A program made the translations under genes and the position numbers. 64,000 nucleotides of DNA, from contig OZ004590.1 in the NCBI GenBank assembly GCA_963924555.1, positions 7,308,001 through 7,372,000 of the forward strand, given 5' to 3'. This document shows, in pieces, positions 47,101 to 57,985 of this stretch (within the stretch, counting starts at the first letter, position 1; each line of letters opens with the position of its first letter). This DNA comes from Crambe crambe. Lineage: Eukaryota > Porifera > Demospongiae > Poecilosclerida > Crambeidae. The notes under the pieces are model-generated. The model made no database searches. It had not been told where the DNA came from and saw only the letters and a list, made by a program, of their open reading frames with translations.

Positions 47101-50100
47101 TTGGATGTCTTTGATGTTGTACGACTCCCCTATCCTGATCGGTGGTGGGCTTGGGAAGTTGGGGAGGATCAATTGGTGCTCGTCTTGTTCTACTGTGATT
47201 GGTCTGCTGATTTTGGGTGTAGGGGAAGGGAGGGAAGAGGCCTCGAGACTATCTGTTGCAATGTCCTCGGAAACCGTCACGCTGGGATCAAGATGTAACG
47301 AGTTGGGACATGGGACTGGGTTCATGGTCATACTCAAGTCCAACTCCTCCTCCTCTTGCCACTGGCTGGGAGACTCAATGGCAAGAGTGGAAGGTGTGGT
47401 TTTATCAAGAGCAAAGCAGACCTGTGTGATGGAGTGCATGATTCTGGAGAGGAGGCGACTCCAGAAACCAGGAGGAGTGACAGCTGAGTTGAACAGGATG
47501 TATCTGGAGTACACAGGTACATCTTCAAATGCAAACCGTTTCGGTCGTTCATCAGGAAGCATGGATGGAATAAGAATACGCTTGTTGTCGAGAGGCAGCG
47601 CTATTTCAAAACGATCAAGGAGAGTGAGATATTGCTCAAAGTATTTCCATGGAAATACTTCATCTTTGAATAATAGAGGGATATCTTTGGAGTAAAGAAT
47701 GCCTTTCTTGACAAATGGATTTCTCTCTTTGATAGTAACGACTTTAGACATCATGTCGCAGAGCCAGCGTGGATCAACAAAGTACAGCTCATGAAGGTTA
47801 TGACTTCGATCGTCATAGTGAAGTAAAGAACCCACATCAGTCAAGAAGAGAGTTGCAGTTTTCAACTCGTCCTCATCCTGGATATCAGCTAAGTTCATTT
47901 GCTGCACCATCGTACTGAACTCCTCTGAGTGCATAACTGGTTCTCTCATTTGTCGCCTCACTTCCTGTTGAACCACTTCCAGCTGCTTGTCCAAAGCATG
48001 GTAGCTAGCTGGGATCTCCTGCCCCATGATCACATGTCCAGCACGCGTCTTATAATTGGTTGCATGATTATAAATAGCTTCTTTTAAAAGACCGATATTC
48101 TCGATCCGATTCTTCAGGGCAACAGCCATCACCTCTACTATTTGAAGCTTATCACTGTATTCTACAGCAAAACCACCCACCCTGTGGAGAAGAGCATCAA
48201 TTCCATCTCTTTTCTCCACAGGTACTTCATCCAGATGTGTACCGACAATGATCACACAAGACCAAGGAGCTCTGAGGGCAATATTATTCAACCAAGGCTT
48301 TAGTTCCTGTACTCCTGCCTCACCATCAGTGAGATTAAAGAGCATCAAGTACAGGGAGCGTTGGGAGAGGAAGCACTGGTGAGTGACATAGTATTCCTCT
48401 TGCCCACCAAAGTCCCATATACTGAAGTGGTATGGTTTTCTTCTGAAGCTTGGATTGAAAGACCACTCACTGATTTCCACACCATCAGTGGCCCTATTGC
48501 CACAGTCTTTACCTTGGAGCCTCTTCACCAGGGTTGTTTTACCTCGATTGGCTTGCCCAACTAGCATGAGTTTCATGCGAAAGAACCCCTTGGCAGAGCG
48601 CAGTTTGCTCTTAAGGTAACGGATGCAATCACCAGCATTCTGGTGAATGTTTCGTGGAGGATCAATAAGGTCTTTCAGGTTATTCAGATAAAGGCAGGTA
48701 AGTAGCTTGAGCCTGCCCATTTCTGCTGGCAAGGTCAGTATGTCAGGATTATCACTGAGATTGAGGGAATAGAGGGTGACAAAGGAGCAGATGCAAGGAG
48801 GGACAGCTTTGAACTTGTTGTGGCTAAGGTTAAGTGTGTGTATGGTTCGAGCAACCACTTTATCAGTTAGAGAACTTAGCTGGTTGTGAGAGAGATTCAG
48901 TTTGCTCAGGCAAGGAGACCATTCGGGGACATTTGGGATCTCTGTGAGTTGATTGTATGAGAGGTTGAGTTCTTCTAGACTCGGGAGTTCAAGAAGACTG
49001 TGAGGAATTGTGGCCAGTTCGTTATGCTTCAAATCAATTTTCACTGCCTGCAGAATAGAGTGAAAGATAAATTACTTGGGAAGGGAGAAACAGGATGCTC
49101 ATTGTTAGTGCTACGAGAGCTGGGGATTAATGTCATCATGATAGAAAGTTTATAGAGTAATGACAAACCAAAGTGATTGTTTATAAAAGAAAACACTCAG
49201 TTTCAGGATAGAGATAGCTATGGCAACAATGTAGCTATATATGGCTAGAAGAATCGTAGCTGATGTGATTCTCACCTGCTTGAGATAGTTTCCCAAATCC
49301 TTTGGGAGTGTCTTGAATCCATTTCTTGTCAGCATTAGCTGCTTGACCCAATTGATTCTCCTCAGCCATGCAATTTCCAGCTGCAGCAGTCTCAACCCAT
49401 GCCAGTACACGTAGCCTTTCATTTCATTCACGTCCGTCTTCAAGAGCAGTTCTTCACGCACTTGATGGTGGCCATTTTTACGAGCGATCTCTATTGGAAC
49501 GACAGTGGAGACTTTCCCACTCAAGACTGCTCTTCGTACGTCTGGAAAACCAGGGTCTGAGGACTCCTCTAAATCATCATTGATTGCTCCAAATAATTTT
49601 TTCACTATCAACTCATCTCCCGTCAAAGCTGCCCTAATCAGAAGGAGAACGGCATGGGCATGTGGCTTATTTTCTTTCTGAGCAAGTTTCAGACACTCTT
49701 CATGGTTCTTGGCACCTCTCATTACCAGATTGCCGATGTTAACAGAACTGTCCTTAAGAGTGGCAGCCTTCAGTGCTCTGTTGAGACAGTTTGGTTCCAG
49801 ATCATCTGCTCTCCTCAACAGATCAGTCAGTTTGTCACCACCAGTTTCCACTTCTTTAATGATTTCTGATTTAGAAGGGGGAAAGTAGAATAGCAAAGTA
49901 AAAATGAAACAGAAAGCAATGACTTGTATCTGGAATAATAGTTTCATTATTCTTGTGGATTATTTGTACAACACTAAAAATTATGGTCACCAGGAAGGAG
50001 GAAATAGTAAATGATGAAGATACCTTCCCAATACTAATGTTAAGCAACTTTGGGACCCAGACATGTAGCGAAGCACTTAATAATACTCTCTCACCTTCAC

Positions 50101-50512
50101 TTCTAAGTAACCGTACTATGCTTGCCTTTGCACCCAGCTCAGCTGTCTGTATTGGTGTTTTCCCAAACTCGTCCATGATTGAAATATTGGCATTGTGCTT
50201 CAGCAGTATTATCACACAATCTTTATGTCCTGAACTGGCAGCCAAATGAAGTGGCGTGTAGCCACTGTTGGCTCGACAGTTAACATGAGCATTTTTTGTT
50301 CTGCTTAGAAGATAGTCTAGCACATCAGCTTTGCCCCTAGCGACAGCCTCATGCAAAGGTGTGTACCCAAACATGCCTTTTCTGTTGGCCAGTTTCTCTA
50401 CTAGTTCCTCGTCTGTCAAGTTCTCTACATATTTCTTGATTTTGGTTAGATTTCCTTCTTGGCAAAGATTATGCAGTTTAGCATCATCCTGGAGAAATGG
50501 AGGTCTGGACAT
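44119..50512 (-). CDS. LRRK1: LRRK1-like ROCO kinase, copy a (ANK-LRR-ROC-COR-kinase-WD40-PB1-like)
   Basis: Three exons: 44119-49047, 49276-49865, 50095-50512; 1978 residues, with nearly all domains in one 4.9-kb exon. Ankyrin repeats fill residues ~1-139 (GYTPLHEAVARGKADVLDYL, GYTPLHLAASSGHKDCV). A helical spacer precedes leucine-rich repeats (~320-470). The ROC GTPase has a P-loop VGQANRGKTT (~500), DFGGQEEY and THLD; COR follows. The kinase (~1145-1400) has LGEGGYGKVY, the VAIK lysine (~1169), IIFRDLTAANILL and DFG. A WD40-like beta-propeller (VWVGMATGHIMVF) comes next, and the last ~80 residues look PB1-like (KEIFEITLL, LEYTKSTGEVVKIQSQKHL). ANK plus LRR points to LRRK1 rather than LRRK2. 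The poly(A)-type AATAAA overlaps the stop codon, and the RIN stop is 117 bp away. A second, divergent cop y lies ~8 kb to the right. Confidence 0.92.
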
Positions 50513-50705
50513 AGCTATTTTGTGAAACTATAGCCACATTCTCCGATTAATCTTCTACACTTAAGGCTCAGGCACTACTTGCCGAGGAGTTTCGGAAAGT
50601 CCCACTTAGCTAGCTATGCATAATAAAACTGAATATGAAGATTAATTACTCCCTTTACGCATGCGCAACCCACGTGGCTGTTAGCTGAGTCAGCAGAAAA
50701 TCGCG
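50513..50705. promoter_or_regulatory. Shared promoter region with NRF1-like site and E-box, LRRK copy a / POLR1C
   Basis: 193 bp between divergent ATGs. ACGCATGCGCA at 50657-50667 fits the NRF1 core and CACGTG at 50671-50676 is a canonical E-box, both within 50 bp of the POLR1C start. Confidence 0.65.
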
Positions 50706-52362
50706 ATGGAGGTGGATAGGACTGAAGGTGGTGCTGGTGACATTAACGTAAACCGGATGAGAACACGAATAGAACTGGGTGAATACACAATCAGCAATGT
50801 GAGTTAGTGACTGGAATGGATAATTCATTCTTGACACTGTTGGGGGGTGCAGACTCACAGTACAGATTTCCCTGGCAACTATCCAGGCTTTGATGACGAA
50901 TGGAACATAGATAAATTCAAGAAGGTGTGTGCTGCAAATTTAGAAGTAACAATCTTCATATGAAAATTATATTTATATATCAAGAACTTTAGAGTAGAAG
51001 TGGTAAGTTTGACAGACGATGAAATGGAGTTTGATATGATTGGAATAGATGCTTCCATCGCTAATGCATTCCGTAGAATACTGATAGCAGAGGTAGGTGA
51101 ATTGGTAGTAACTCAGTTTAGTGATGTGTGTCTGTACAAAGGTTCCCACAATGGCCATAGAGAAGGTCTTCATTCATAACAATACCTCCATCATCCAAGA
51201 TGAAGTATTAGCTCACAGATTCGGACTCGTCCCCATCAAAGCTGACCCAAGAGAGTTCAAAATGCTTCCACCCCGTAAGAAACACGAAATGTGTAATCTA
51301 CTGTCCCTTGTGTAAGTCTGGAATTGATTCTTTTAAAAATTTATTGCAGGCGAGGAAGGTTCTCCCTTGCCTGAACCAAGTGCTGAACACATGCTCCAGT
51401 TCTCCTTAAGTGTTAAGTGCCAACGAAATTCAAAGGCTCCAAAAAACTCGCAAGACCCCAATGAACTCTACCTCCACTCACAAGGTATGAGGGCTGAGCT
51501 CCAAGGAAGCAGCTGCATTATCATTTTATTCCCTTCGTAGTATTAACAGGAGACATTACATGGCTGCCCATTGGAGACCAAAAGTCACGTGTAAGTCTGC
51601 AGGTACATAATTTCATTTGCTTCCATTCCTGGCCTTCATTGCAGCTGTCCGACACAAGGCCAGTTCATGATGACATCCTTATAGCCAAGATGAGGCCAGG
51701 ACAGGTGAGGACTGAATAGTCATACTTATGGCTCAGAGAACTGAATTGTTTTTTAGGAAATAGATGTGAGGTTGCTTTGTGTGAAAGGAGTAGGAAGGGA
51801 CCATGCCAAGTTCTCCCCAGTTGGCAAGTATTATTTCATAACTGTATCAACTTCAGGAGCCATTATTCTTATAATTATACTTAGCTACAGCCTCATATAG
51901 ACTGCTACCAGAGATTACTCTGACTCAACCCGTGAGAGGTGAGCAAGCCACACGTCTGGCAAAGTGCTTCTCCAAAGGAGTCATCAAAGTCCTCAAGGAT
52001 AAGGATGGAGAGAAATATGCTAAAGTTGCCCACCCAAGGAGAGACACTTGTAGCCGTGAAGTCCTGCGGCATGAGGTATGTGAGGAAACTCAGAATGCTT
52101 TATGGCAGTGGCTAGTGAGTGAGTGAGTGTGCTATTGTAGGACCTGAAGGACTGTGTACAGTTGTCACGAGTAAAGGATCACTTTATATGTATGTTAATA
52201 GCATAGTGGGTAACCCCCTTTAATTAATTGTCTTCTCTAGTTTCTATTGAGTCCACAGGAGCACTGGCAGCAAATGTTTTGATGGAAGAGGCAGTGAAAA
52301 TACTAATGGAGAAATGTCAAGTGTTCTTGAAGGAATTGGACCAAATCACTGGACTCTCATGA
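50706..52362 (+). CDS. POLR1C: RNA polymerase I and III subunit RPAC1 (AC40)
   Basis: Eleven exons: 50706-50798, 50853-50924, 50985-51092, 51142-51274, 51350-51484, 51541-51590, 51645-51704, 51757-51823, 51885-52075, 52141-52189, 52241-52362; 359 residues (human 346). This is the alpha-like platform subunit shared by Pol I and Pol III. Conserved runs are [73 protein letters not shown] and [12 protein letters not shown]. The intron after FSPV begins with GC (GCAAGT) rather than GT: no GT choice keeps the conserved frame. The upstream region is shared with LRRK copy a and contains an NRF1-like site and an E-box. Confidence 0.94.
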
Positions 52363-52506
52363 CAGTCACATGATAATCACATGACACATCAATATCAATC
52401 ACCTGATCTGGCCACTGGACTAAGCAAATTTATAGTCACATGATATATAACTGGACTGATTGATGATATGGTATATGGACTTGTGTTAAGTTTTGTCCAT
52501 GCGATT

Positions 52507-54103
52507 TTAGAAATGACAATTAGGAGGAGGTACTCCATCACCCGTTTCCATGCGTCGTCGCTTGTTACGCTGCATCTCTTCAAAGAACTCTTCAATGTCT
52601 TTCCTGGACACCACTTTCCTCTTGCGTGCAAAGCTCTTCAGAAAGTCTGTCAATTCTGACTTCAGTTCATTGAACTCTGAGAAGTATAATAATACATAGG
52701 TGTATAATTAGAAGATGAACTTGAAAGGTGAACTCACGGTGAACTACTTCCATTTGCTGGACACGATCCATGGAGTCTAGTGCAGCCATCATAGTTGCAT
52801 CATGGTCGCTGATCAGGGGAGGAGCTCGTGCCTCATAGGCTTGCAGTGTGTCAGATTCATCCAATAGAAAGAGACACTGATGAGACTTGTACATCTCCTG
52901 TGGAGTAGGTTAAAATATTCAAAAGAGTATGTAATCTAAAAGTGCTTGCCTTGCATGACAAGCATCTACATAGCTGTGATCTCCATTTATCGTCAAAGTA
53001 TCCAGGACGTTTATGCTCACTGGAGAGAGATTGAGTTGCTACAACCCTTTCACGCCTCTCGAGTTCACAGACAGTAGTCTTCCTGGCTCTGGCTTTATTT
53101 TTTGAGTTCTGGTTGTCACAGTTAGTGTCTCCACTGCAGTTTCCATTCACAGAATCAGTGGCTACTTCGATAGGGGAGGAAGACCCTGCTCCATTTTCCT
53201 TCACTTTTACAGGAGCAGTACACAGTTGGTAGTACCTCAAGAAGTCATGTGACTCCATACAGGAACCACACACCATCTCCTCGTAAGAGTCTGGTGCTTC
53301 ACCATGTAAATGCTATAGAGAGAAGTACATGCAGTCATAGTATATTCTACTAACCCCTTAAGAAGGACACTACCTCTATAAGCATAGGGACTCACTCACT
53401 CTTGTATGGAACCAGTCTTCACACATGATGCACTGTACCATCTCGTCTCCTATCTATGAATAAGCGTAAGTGAACTGAAATACCACACCTAGAGCACAGG
53501 TATTGTATATGTGTACCTCATCCTCAGTGTCTGGGTAAGGTCTGTCACAGGTGCAGTAGCGTCCATGAAAGTTGTGGTTGTATTTATTGGCTGAATTTAC
53601 AAGGTCCTTATCCTGCATGGGGGAAAGTATATTCATCAAAATAGGAGTACCACAACAGTGGGGAAACCCCTCAATCTAGTACCCCGATTAGAACTAGGAG
53701 TACTTTGTGTTGTGCACTCACAGGCTTCAAGGTGCATACTTGACTGCGAAAACGAGAATTGCCACAGTCACAGCGGAAATCTCTTTTGGTATAGAGTTCG
53801 TACAATTGGTGTCCATCATGGCAGTGGAGTGAGCAGGCCAGACACATACCAGCTGGTTCCTCTCCCTCACCAACGCATGTAGCACATGCATAAAGGGCTT
53901 GGCGGTTCACATAACCCTAGAGTTAAAGAAAGTACAAATCATCAGTTGGAGGTTATGAGTAAATGATTTACTTTGGAGTATGAGCACTGAGAATCATCAC
54001 CATCTCCCAGAACAGCATTAGCAGTATCAACCAGCTCCTTGTCTTCATCTAGAACTTCTTGAAGAGACATTATATCGTCTGGATCCTCTGAAACTCCAGC
54101 CAT
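52507..54103 (-). CDS. UBR7: UBR-box and PHD-type protein UBR7, putative E3 ligase
   Basis: Seven exons: 52507-52676, 52738-52897, 52950-53312, 53400-53453, 53517-53612, 53722-53916, 53972-54103; 389 residues (human 425). The UBR box (~residues 45-110) has the expected Cys/His series (YACATCVGEGEEPAGMCLAC, CHDGHQLYELY, FRCDCGN). A PHD-like finger follows (YCTCDRPYPDTEDE, MVQCIMCEDWFH, MVCGSCM), then a linker and the conserved C-terminus (DDKWRSQLCRCLSC, DSMDRVQQMEVVH, IEEFFEEMQRNKRRR). In other organisms UBR7 is reported to act on chromatin, including histone H2B; that is family knowledge. The intron between 52950 and 52897 uses a GC donor (GCAAGC). The start is at the MAG that matches the vertebrate N-terminus. 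It is head-to-head with cyclin K (106 bp). Confidence 0.94.
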
Positions 54104-54209
54104 TTTGCAACTTTGGTGTGACCGGTCTACCAGGCGCTCTTTAATTGGAAATAATTGCACTGCTGACTTTGATGGTGGAGAGTGGTAATGCTTTGAAACG
54201 CTAACACGT
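54104..54209. promoter_or_regulatory. Shared head-to-head promoter region, UBR7 / CCNK
   Basis: 106 bp between divergent start codons, if the short first CCNK exon is right. No clear motif beyond a GACCGGTC palindrome near 54119. Confidence 0.5.
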
Positions 54210-56392
54210 ATGGCTCCTAGCCCATCGGTAAAAAGTACAGTAATGTATCCCCCCTATCAATCCTCTACACTACCTCTTGCAGTCTGTACAGCTAAACATG
54301 TCCTGCTGGTACTATTCAAATGAAGACATTGAACAGAGAACACCATCCAGAGAAGATGGAGTCCCCCTTTCAGTGGAGAACAGATACAGAAGAGATGGAG
54401 CAAGGTTCATCATAACTGCCAGTAACACACTTAACCTTAGATATGAGACGCCTGCCACCGGAGTGGTCTTCTTTCACCGTTTCTTCATGATTCAGAGCTT
54501 CAAGCAGTTCAATAGGTGATAATGATAATTTAACTCTTTTCTAGTAATATCATTTGATTTCCAGGTGGGTGGTTGCAGCTGCTTGTCTGTTACTGGCAGG
54601 GAAAGTTGAGGAGACCCCCAAAAAGTGTAAGGATGTCTTGAAAGTGACTCAATCCATCTTGACGGATCAGCAGATGGCAAACTTTGGGAGTAATCCAAAG
54701 GAGGAACTGCTCACTCATGAACGTATCCTTCTCCAGACCATCAAGTTTGATCTCCAAATAGAGCACCCCTACTCATATTTACTCAAATTTGCAAAGTCGC
54801 TGAAGGGTAGGTGATAAATAGTAAATGAAAGGCTTCTGATCCATTACATTGTAGGTGATAAACAAAAGATGGAGAAACTGGTACAGAATGCGTGGACTTT
54901 TGTGAATGATAGGTGAGAGAGACATTTACTTTCCTGCGTATTTGACATTATTGTGTTTCTTCAGTCTTAGCACAGTGCTATGCTTACAGTGGGAACCACA
55001 GGCCATAGCTGTAGCCTTCCTCTACCTGGCTGGGAAGCTGGCAAAGTATGACCTGCAGAGTATCACTCAGTCCAAAAGCCGCTCCTGGTGGAGGCAGTTT
55101 GTGGACACTCTGGACATCCATGACCTTGACAGTTAGTAGTACTGCTGAAAGTGCAAAATCAAGTTTGAATGTTTCTGTTTATATGTGTAGCTATTTGCCA
55201 TCAAGTGTTGGATACTTATGGAGAAGCAGCCGATAGCTCCACCAGTCAGGTACATAGTAATTATGTGATGGGGGATTAGCCTCGTTCCCAGGCCTTCCTC
55301 TCTCACTTGTAGTCTCTCACTGAAGAAAAAAGTTCGATGAGAGACTACAAGTGAGAGAGGAAGGCCTGGGAATGAGGATGTCATAGTGATTTATTTTTGT
55401 ATAATTTTAAGGATGAAGAAGAAAGTGATACTCATCAACCGACTCCTCATCAAACTCCACCTTCCACTGCATCCATTCCACCGAGCCTCCCTGTCCTGCC
55501 GAGTGGAGGGGTAGGACACACCACTTCCTCCCACCTTCCCCCACCTCCAATACCACCAACCTTGCCATCACCGATGCTGACACAGCAGCAGCAACAGCAG
55601 CAACTCCCTCCACATAACACCTCAACACAGCTACTCTCTATGCTGAGCTTGCCGACAACAGGTTACGCCACTACCCTTGGTGCTGCAGTAGCTGTTGGAT
55701 CCATGGTGGTATCAAGACCTGGTGTTGGATCCATGGTGGTATCAAGACCTGGTGTTGGAACTGTGGTATCAAGACCTGGTATTGGAGCTGTGGTAACTAG
55801 ACCTGGTGTTGGATCCATGCTACGACCTGGTATCACCCTTGCTCCTTTTCCAACTTTACTCACCCGAACAGGTGGTCTTGCAGGTAGTCTGGCCCCCCTA
55901 CCCAATGTATCAACTCAACAACCATTGGCATACTCAACCCTCAATGTTCCTATTGTTGGGACCAACACGCTTCACACGTTGACACAACAACCAATCAGAT
56001 TGGCTTTGCCGCAACACCAGTCTCTCTCTATCAGAAGACTCTCCAACAATCCCACTGTCCGACCAGGAGGTGCTGAATTGACTCCACCCCCTGCAAAGCG
56101 TCCTGCAGTTGAAGTGACATATCGGCCTGGTATTCCTCACCATACCCCACAGTTGCAAGGAGCACCTCCTCCTCAACTTCCAGCTAACTTTTCTCAATTG
56201 ACTGGAACACCACTGCAGCCGCCTCCTCCTAGTAACATCTTTGGCAGCTCTAACCTCACTGTGCCCCTGTCTACGTCTACAGCTCAACTGAGACCTGTCA
56301 TGTCTTCAGTCCAGGGCACTGCAGCCTTCATTCCTAACCAAAGGACCACTCCTGGGGGAGGAGGAGTGTGGCAACCAAATACCCGAATATGA
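54210..56392 (+). CDS. CCNK: Cyclin K, partner of CDK12/CDK13
   Basis: Seven exons: 54210-54227, 54283-54515, 54565-54806, 54855-54912, 54965-55131, 55191-55249, 55412-56392; 585 residues. Two cyclin boxes are present: [56 protein letters not shown] and [17 protein letters not shown] in the first; [20 protein letters not shown] and [12 protein letters not shown] in the second. The tail is Pro/Gln/Gly/Val-rich with four tandem SRPGVG/TRPGVG-like repeats. The CTD kinase formed with CDK12/13 phosphorylates RNA polymerase II and supports transcription of long DNA-repair genes in mammals. The 6-codon first exon is inferred from in-frame splicing (MAPSPS joins SVQLNM); an alternative start is the ATG at 54298. 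Confidence 0.92.
55280..55377. mobile_element. Foldback (MITE-like) hairpin in cyclin K intron 6
   Basis: A 98-bp inverted repeat: the left arm 55280-55319 and right arm 55338-55377 are reverse complements over 40 bp with one mismatch, separated by an 18-bp loop. The arm starts CCTCGTTCCCAGGCCTTCCT. A shorter hairpin with nearly the same terminal sequence is at 21818-21858. It codes for nothing; a non-autonomous foldback element is the best explanation. Confidence 0.75.
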
Positions 56393-56479
56393 ACTCTATC
56401 ATTTTCATTTTTCCCTTTGTAACAAAAATAATCTTTTCTAGTAATTTAACAGTTACTTTTAAAAAAAAAATTCAGCTTG

Positions 56480-57811
56480 TTACTTGAAAGCCCATACTGT
56501 TTTGCTCCTGTATGTGCCCCCAGGCCTTAGCACCACCTGTGACTCCTCCCCAGGGATGTTGGCGGCATTGGGCCATGCCTGGGTCTCCATGCACACACCT
56601 CCATACTTGGTGATGGGAGTCCCATCTTTGCCAATGTATGAGCCGTCCAGAAAGTTACCTGTATATAGCTGCACTCCTGGTTGGTCTGTGTACACCTTCA
56701 ATTCATGACCAGACGCTTGATCCTGAAGACTGAAGATAAAATTTACAATTGTCTAACCTCAAGATAATCAAACTGATATCTTACGTTGCACAGTGTCGTA
56801 GGGCAGGATACTTGTAGTGGAGTGCCTTGCTTTCCTTGACATTGTAGTTGATGTCGTAACCGCCTACTTCATCTAGGTGCAGACCAATATTAGTTGGGGT
56901 CGTGAAGTCCAACAAAGTCCCAGCAACTGGTTCCAGTGTTCCCATTGCAATCAGTTCTTCATCCAAGGGTGTGTAAGTCATTGCATCAAGAAACAAAGTG
57001 TGATCACGGATAGTTCCCTAAGGACGAAGTACACTGATAAAGACATCCTTATCCATTTCATATCTACATCACAACCTTTTGAGCGAGATTGAAGTAGGTA
57101 TGGTTCACCAGGTTGACTATCGTGGGAGCATCAGTGGTCGCAGTGTATTCTATCATCACCTCCCCATTCTCAGACAGTGCATAAGTGACAGTAGCAGTGA
57201 CTTCCCCAGGGTACCCCATATCACCAGGTGGGCTAACATGCTGAAAGGTCACCTCGCTCTCCCCAAGAGCAGAGAGAGACCAGTTGGCTTTGTTGAATCC
57301 CACCTCCCCTCCATGCAAAGTATGGGGAGACTTGTTTGCAGAGACATGATATGACTTCCCATCAAGGCTGAAAGTAGCATCCCTGATCCGGTTAGCTACA
57401 CGTCCCACTGAACACCCAATGTATGGGTCATTTGTACGGTAGTCTATAGAGACAATAAATGGAGCAGGTGATTGCAAGCTAACTTCTTCCCACTCAAATT
57501 GTTTCTGAGCCTCATCCCTCCATTCACAACCCCAAAAGCAACCTGCTACCGTAACAACTTCCTAGTTGCATGTGTACTTCTTACCTTCAATGTTCTTGAA
57601 TCCCAGTACAACATCAGTGCTACAGTGAACAATAAATATTGTAGCTAGCTATGGCTAGATGTCCAGCAGTCCACTTCAACGCAACTTACCCATCTGGCAG
57701 CTTCAGTGAAGTTATTGTAGCACCCAGAGAAATGCAGCTCAATTCCACATCACTGCTATTTGTGATGCGGAAACACTGAATGCCTCCTCTTTCCTCCCTG
57801 ATCACAGGCAT
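56480..57811 (-). CDS. GALM: Aldose 1-epimerase (galactose mutarotase)
   Basis: Five exons: 56480-56729, 56785-57017, 57076-57443, 57585-57619, 57690-57811; 335 residues (human 342). It interconverts alpha and beta anomers of galactose and glucose, feeding the Leloir pathway in the cytosol. Family stretches in order: SLGATITSLKLPDG, TDVVLGFKNIE, YIGCSVGRVANRI, SPHTLHGGEVGFNKANW (with the active-site His in LHGG), GYPGEVTATVTY, NLVNHTYFNLA (second active-site His), YDINYNV, and GVQLYTGNFLDG with ETQAWPNAAN near the end, including the expected catalytic Glu in the ETQ motif. It converges on cyclin K with 87 bp between stops and is followed upstream by LRRK copy b on the same strand. Confidence 0.94.
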
Positions 57812-57985
57812 TATTATTAATTACACTAGTACACGTGACATCAAAAGAATATTATAACTATTATAAAAGGGGGGAAATGTGCACAGAAGACTTGCAGTAG
57901 TGATGAGTTAATAACACAAATAAAATAAAAAGGACTAGTTCAAATAATTCTACCTATGGTCCCATTGTTCGTGAAAATGGGTTGC

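Noticed and set aside
47105-47695. Plus-strand frame of ~190 codons inside LRRK copy a (and a similar one at 61344-61727 in copy b)
   Set aside because: Both are antisense to the same conserved COR region and have no splice signals or recognisable domain; the parallel arises from paralogy.
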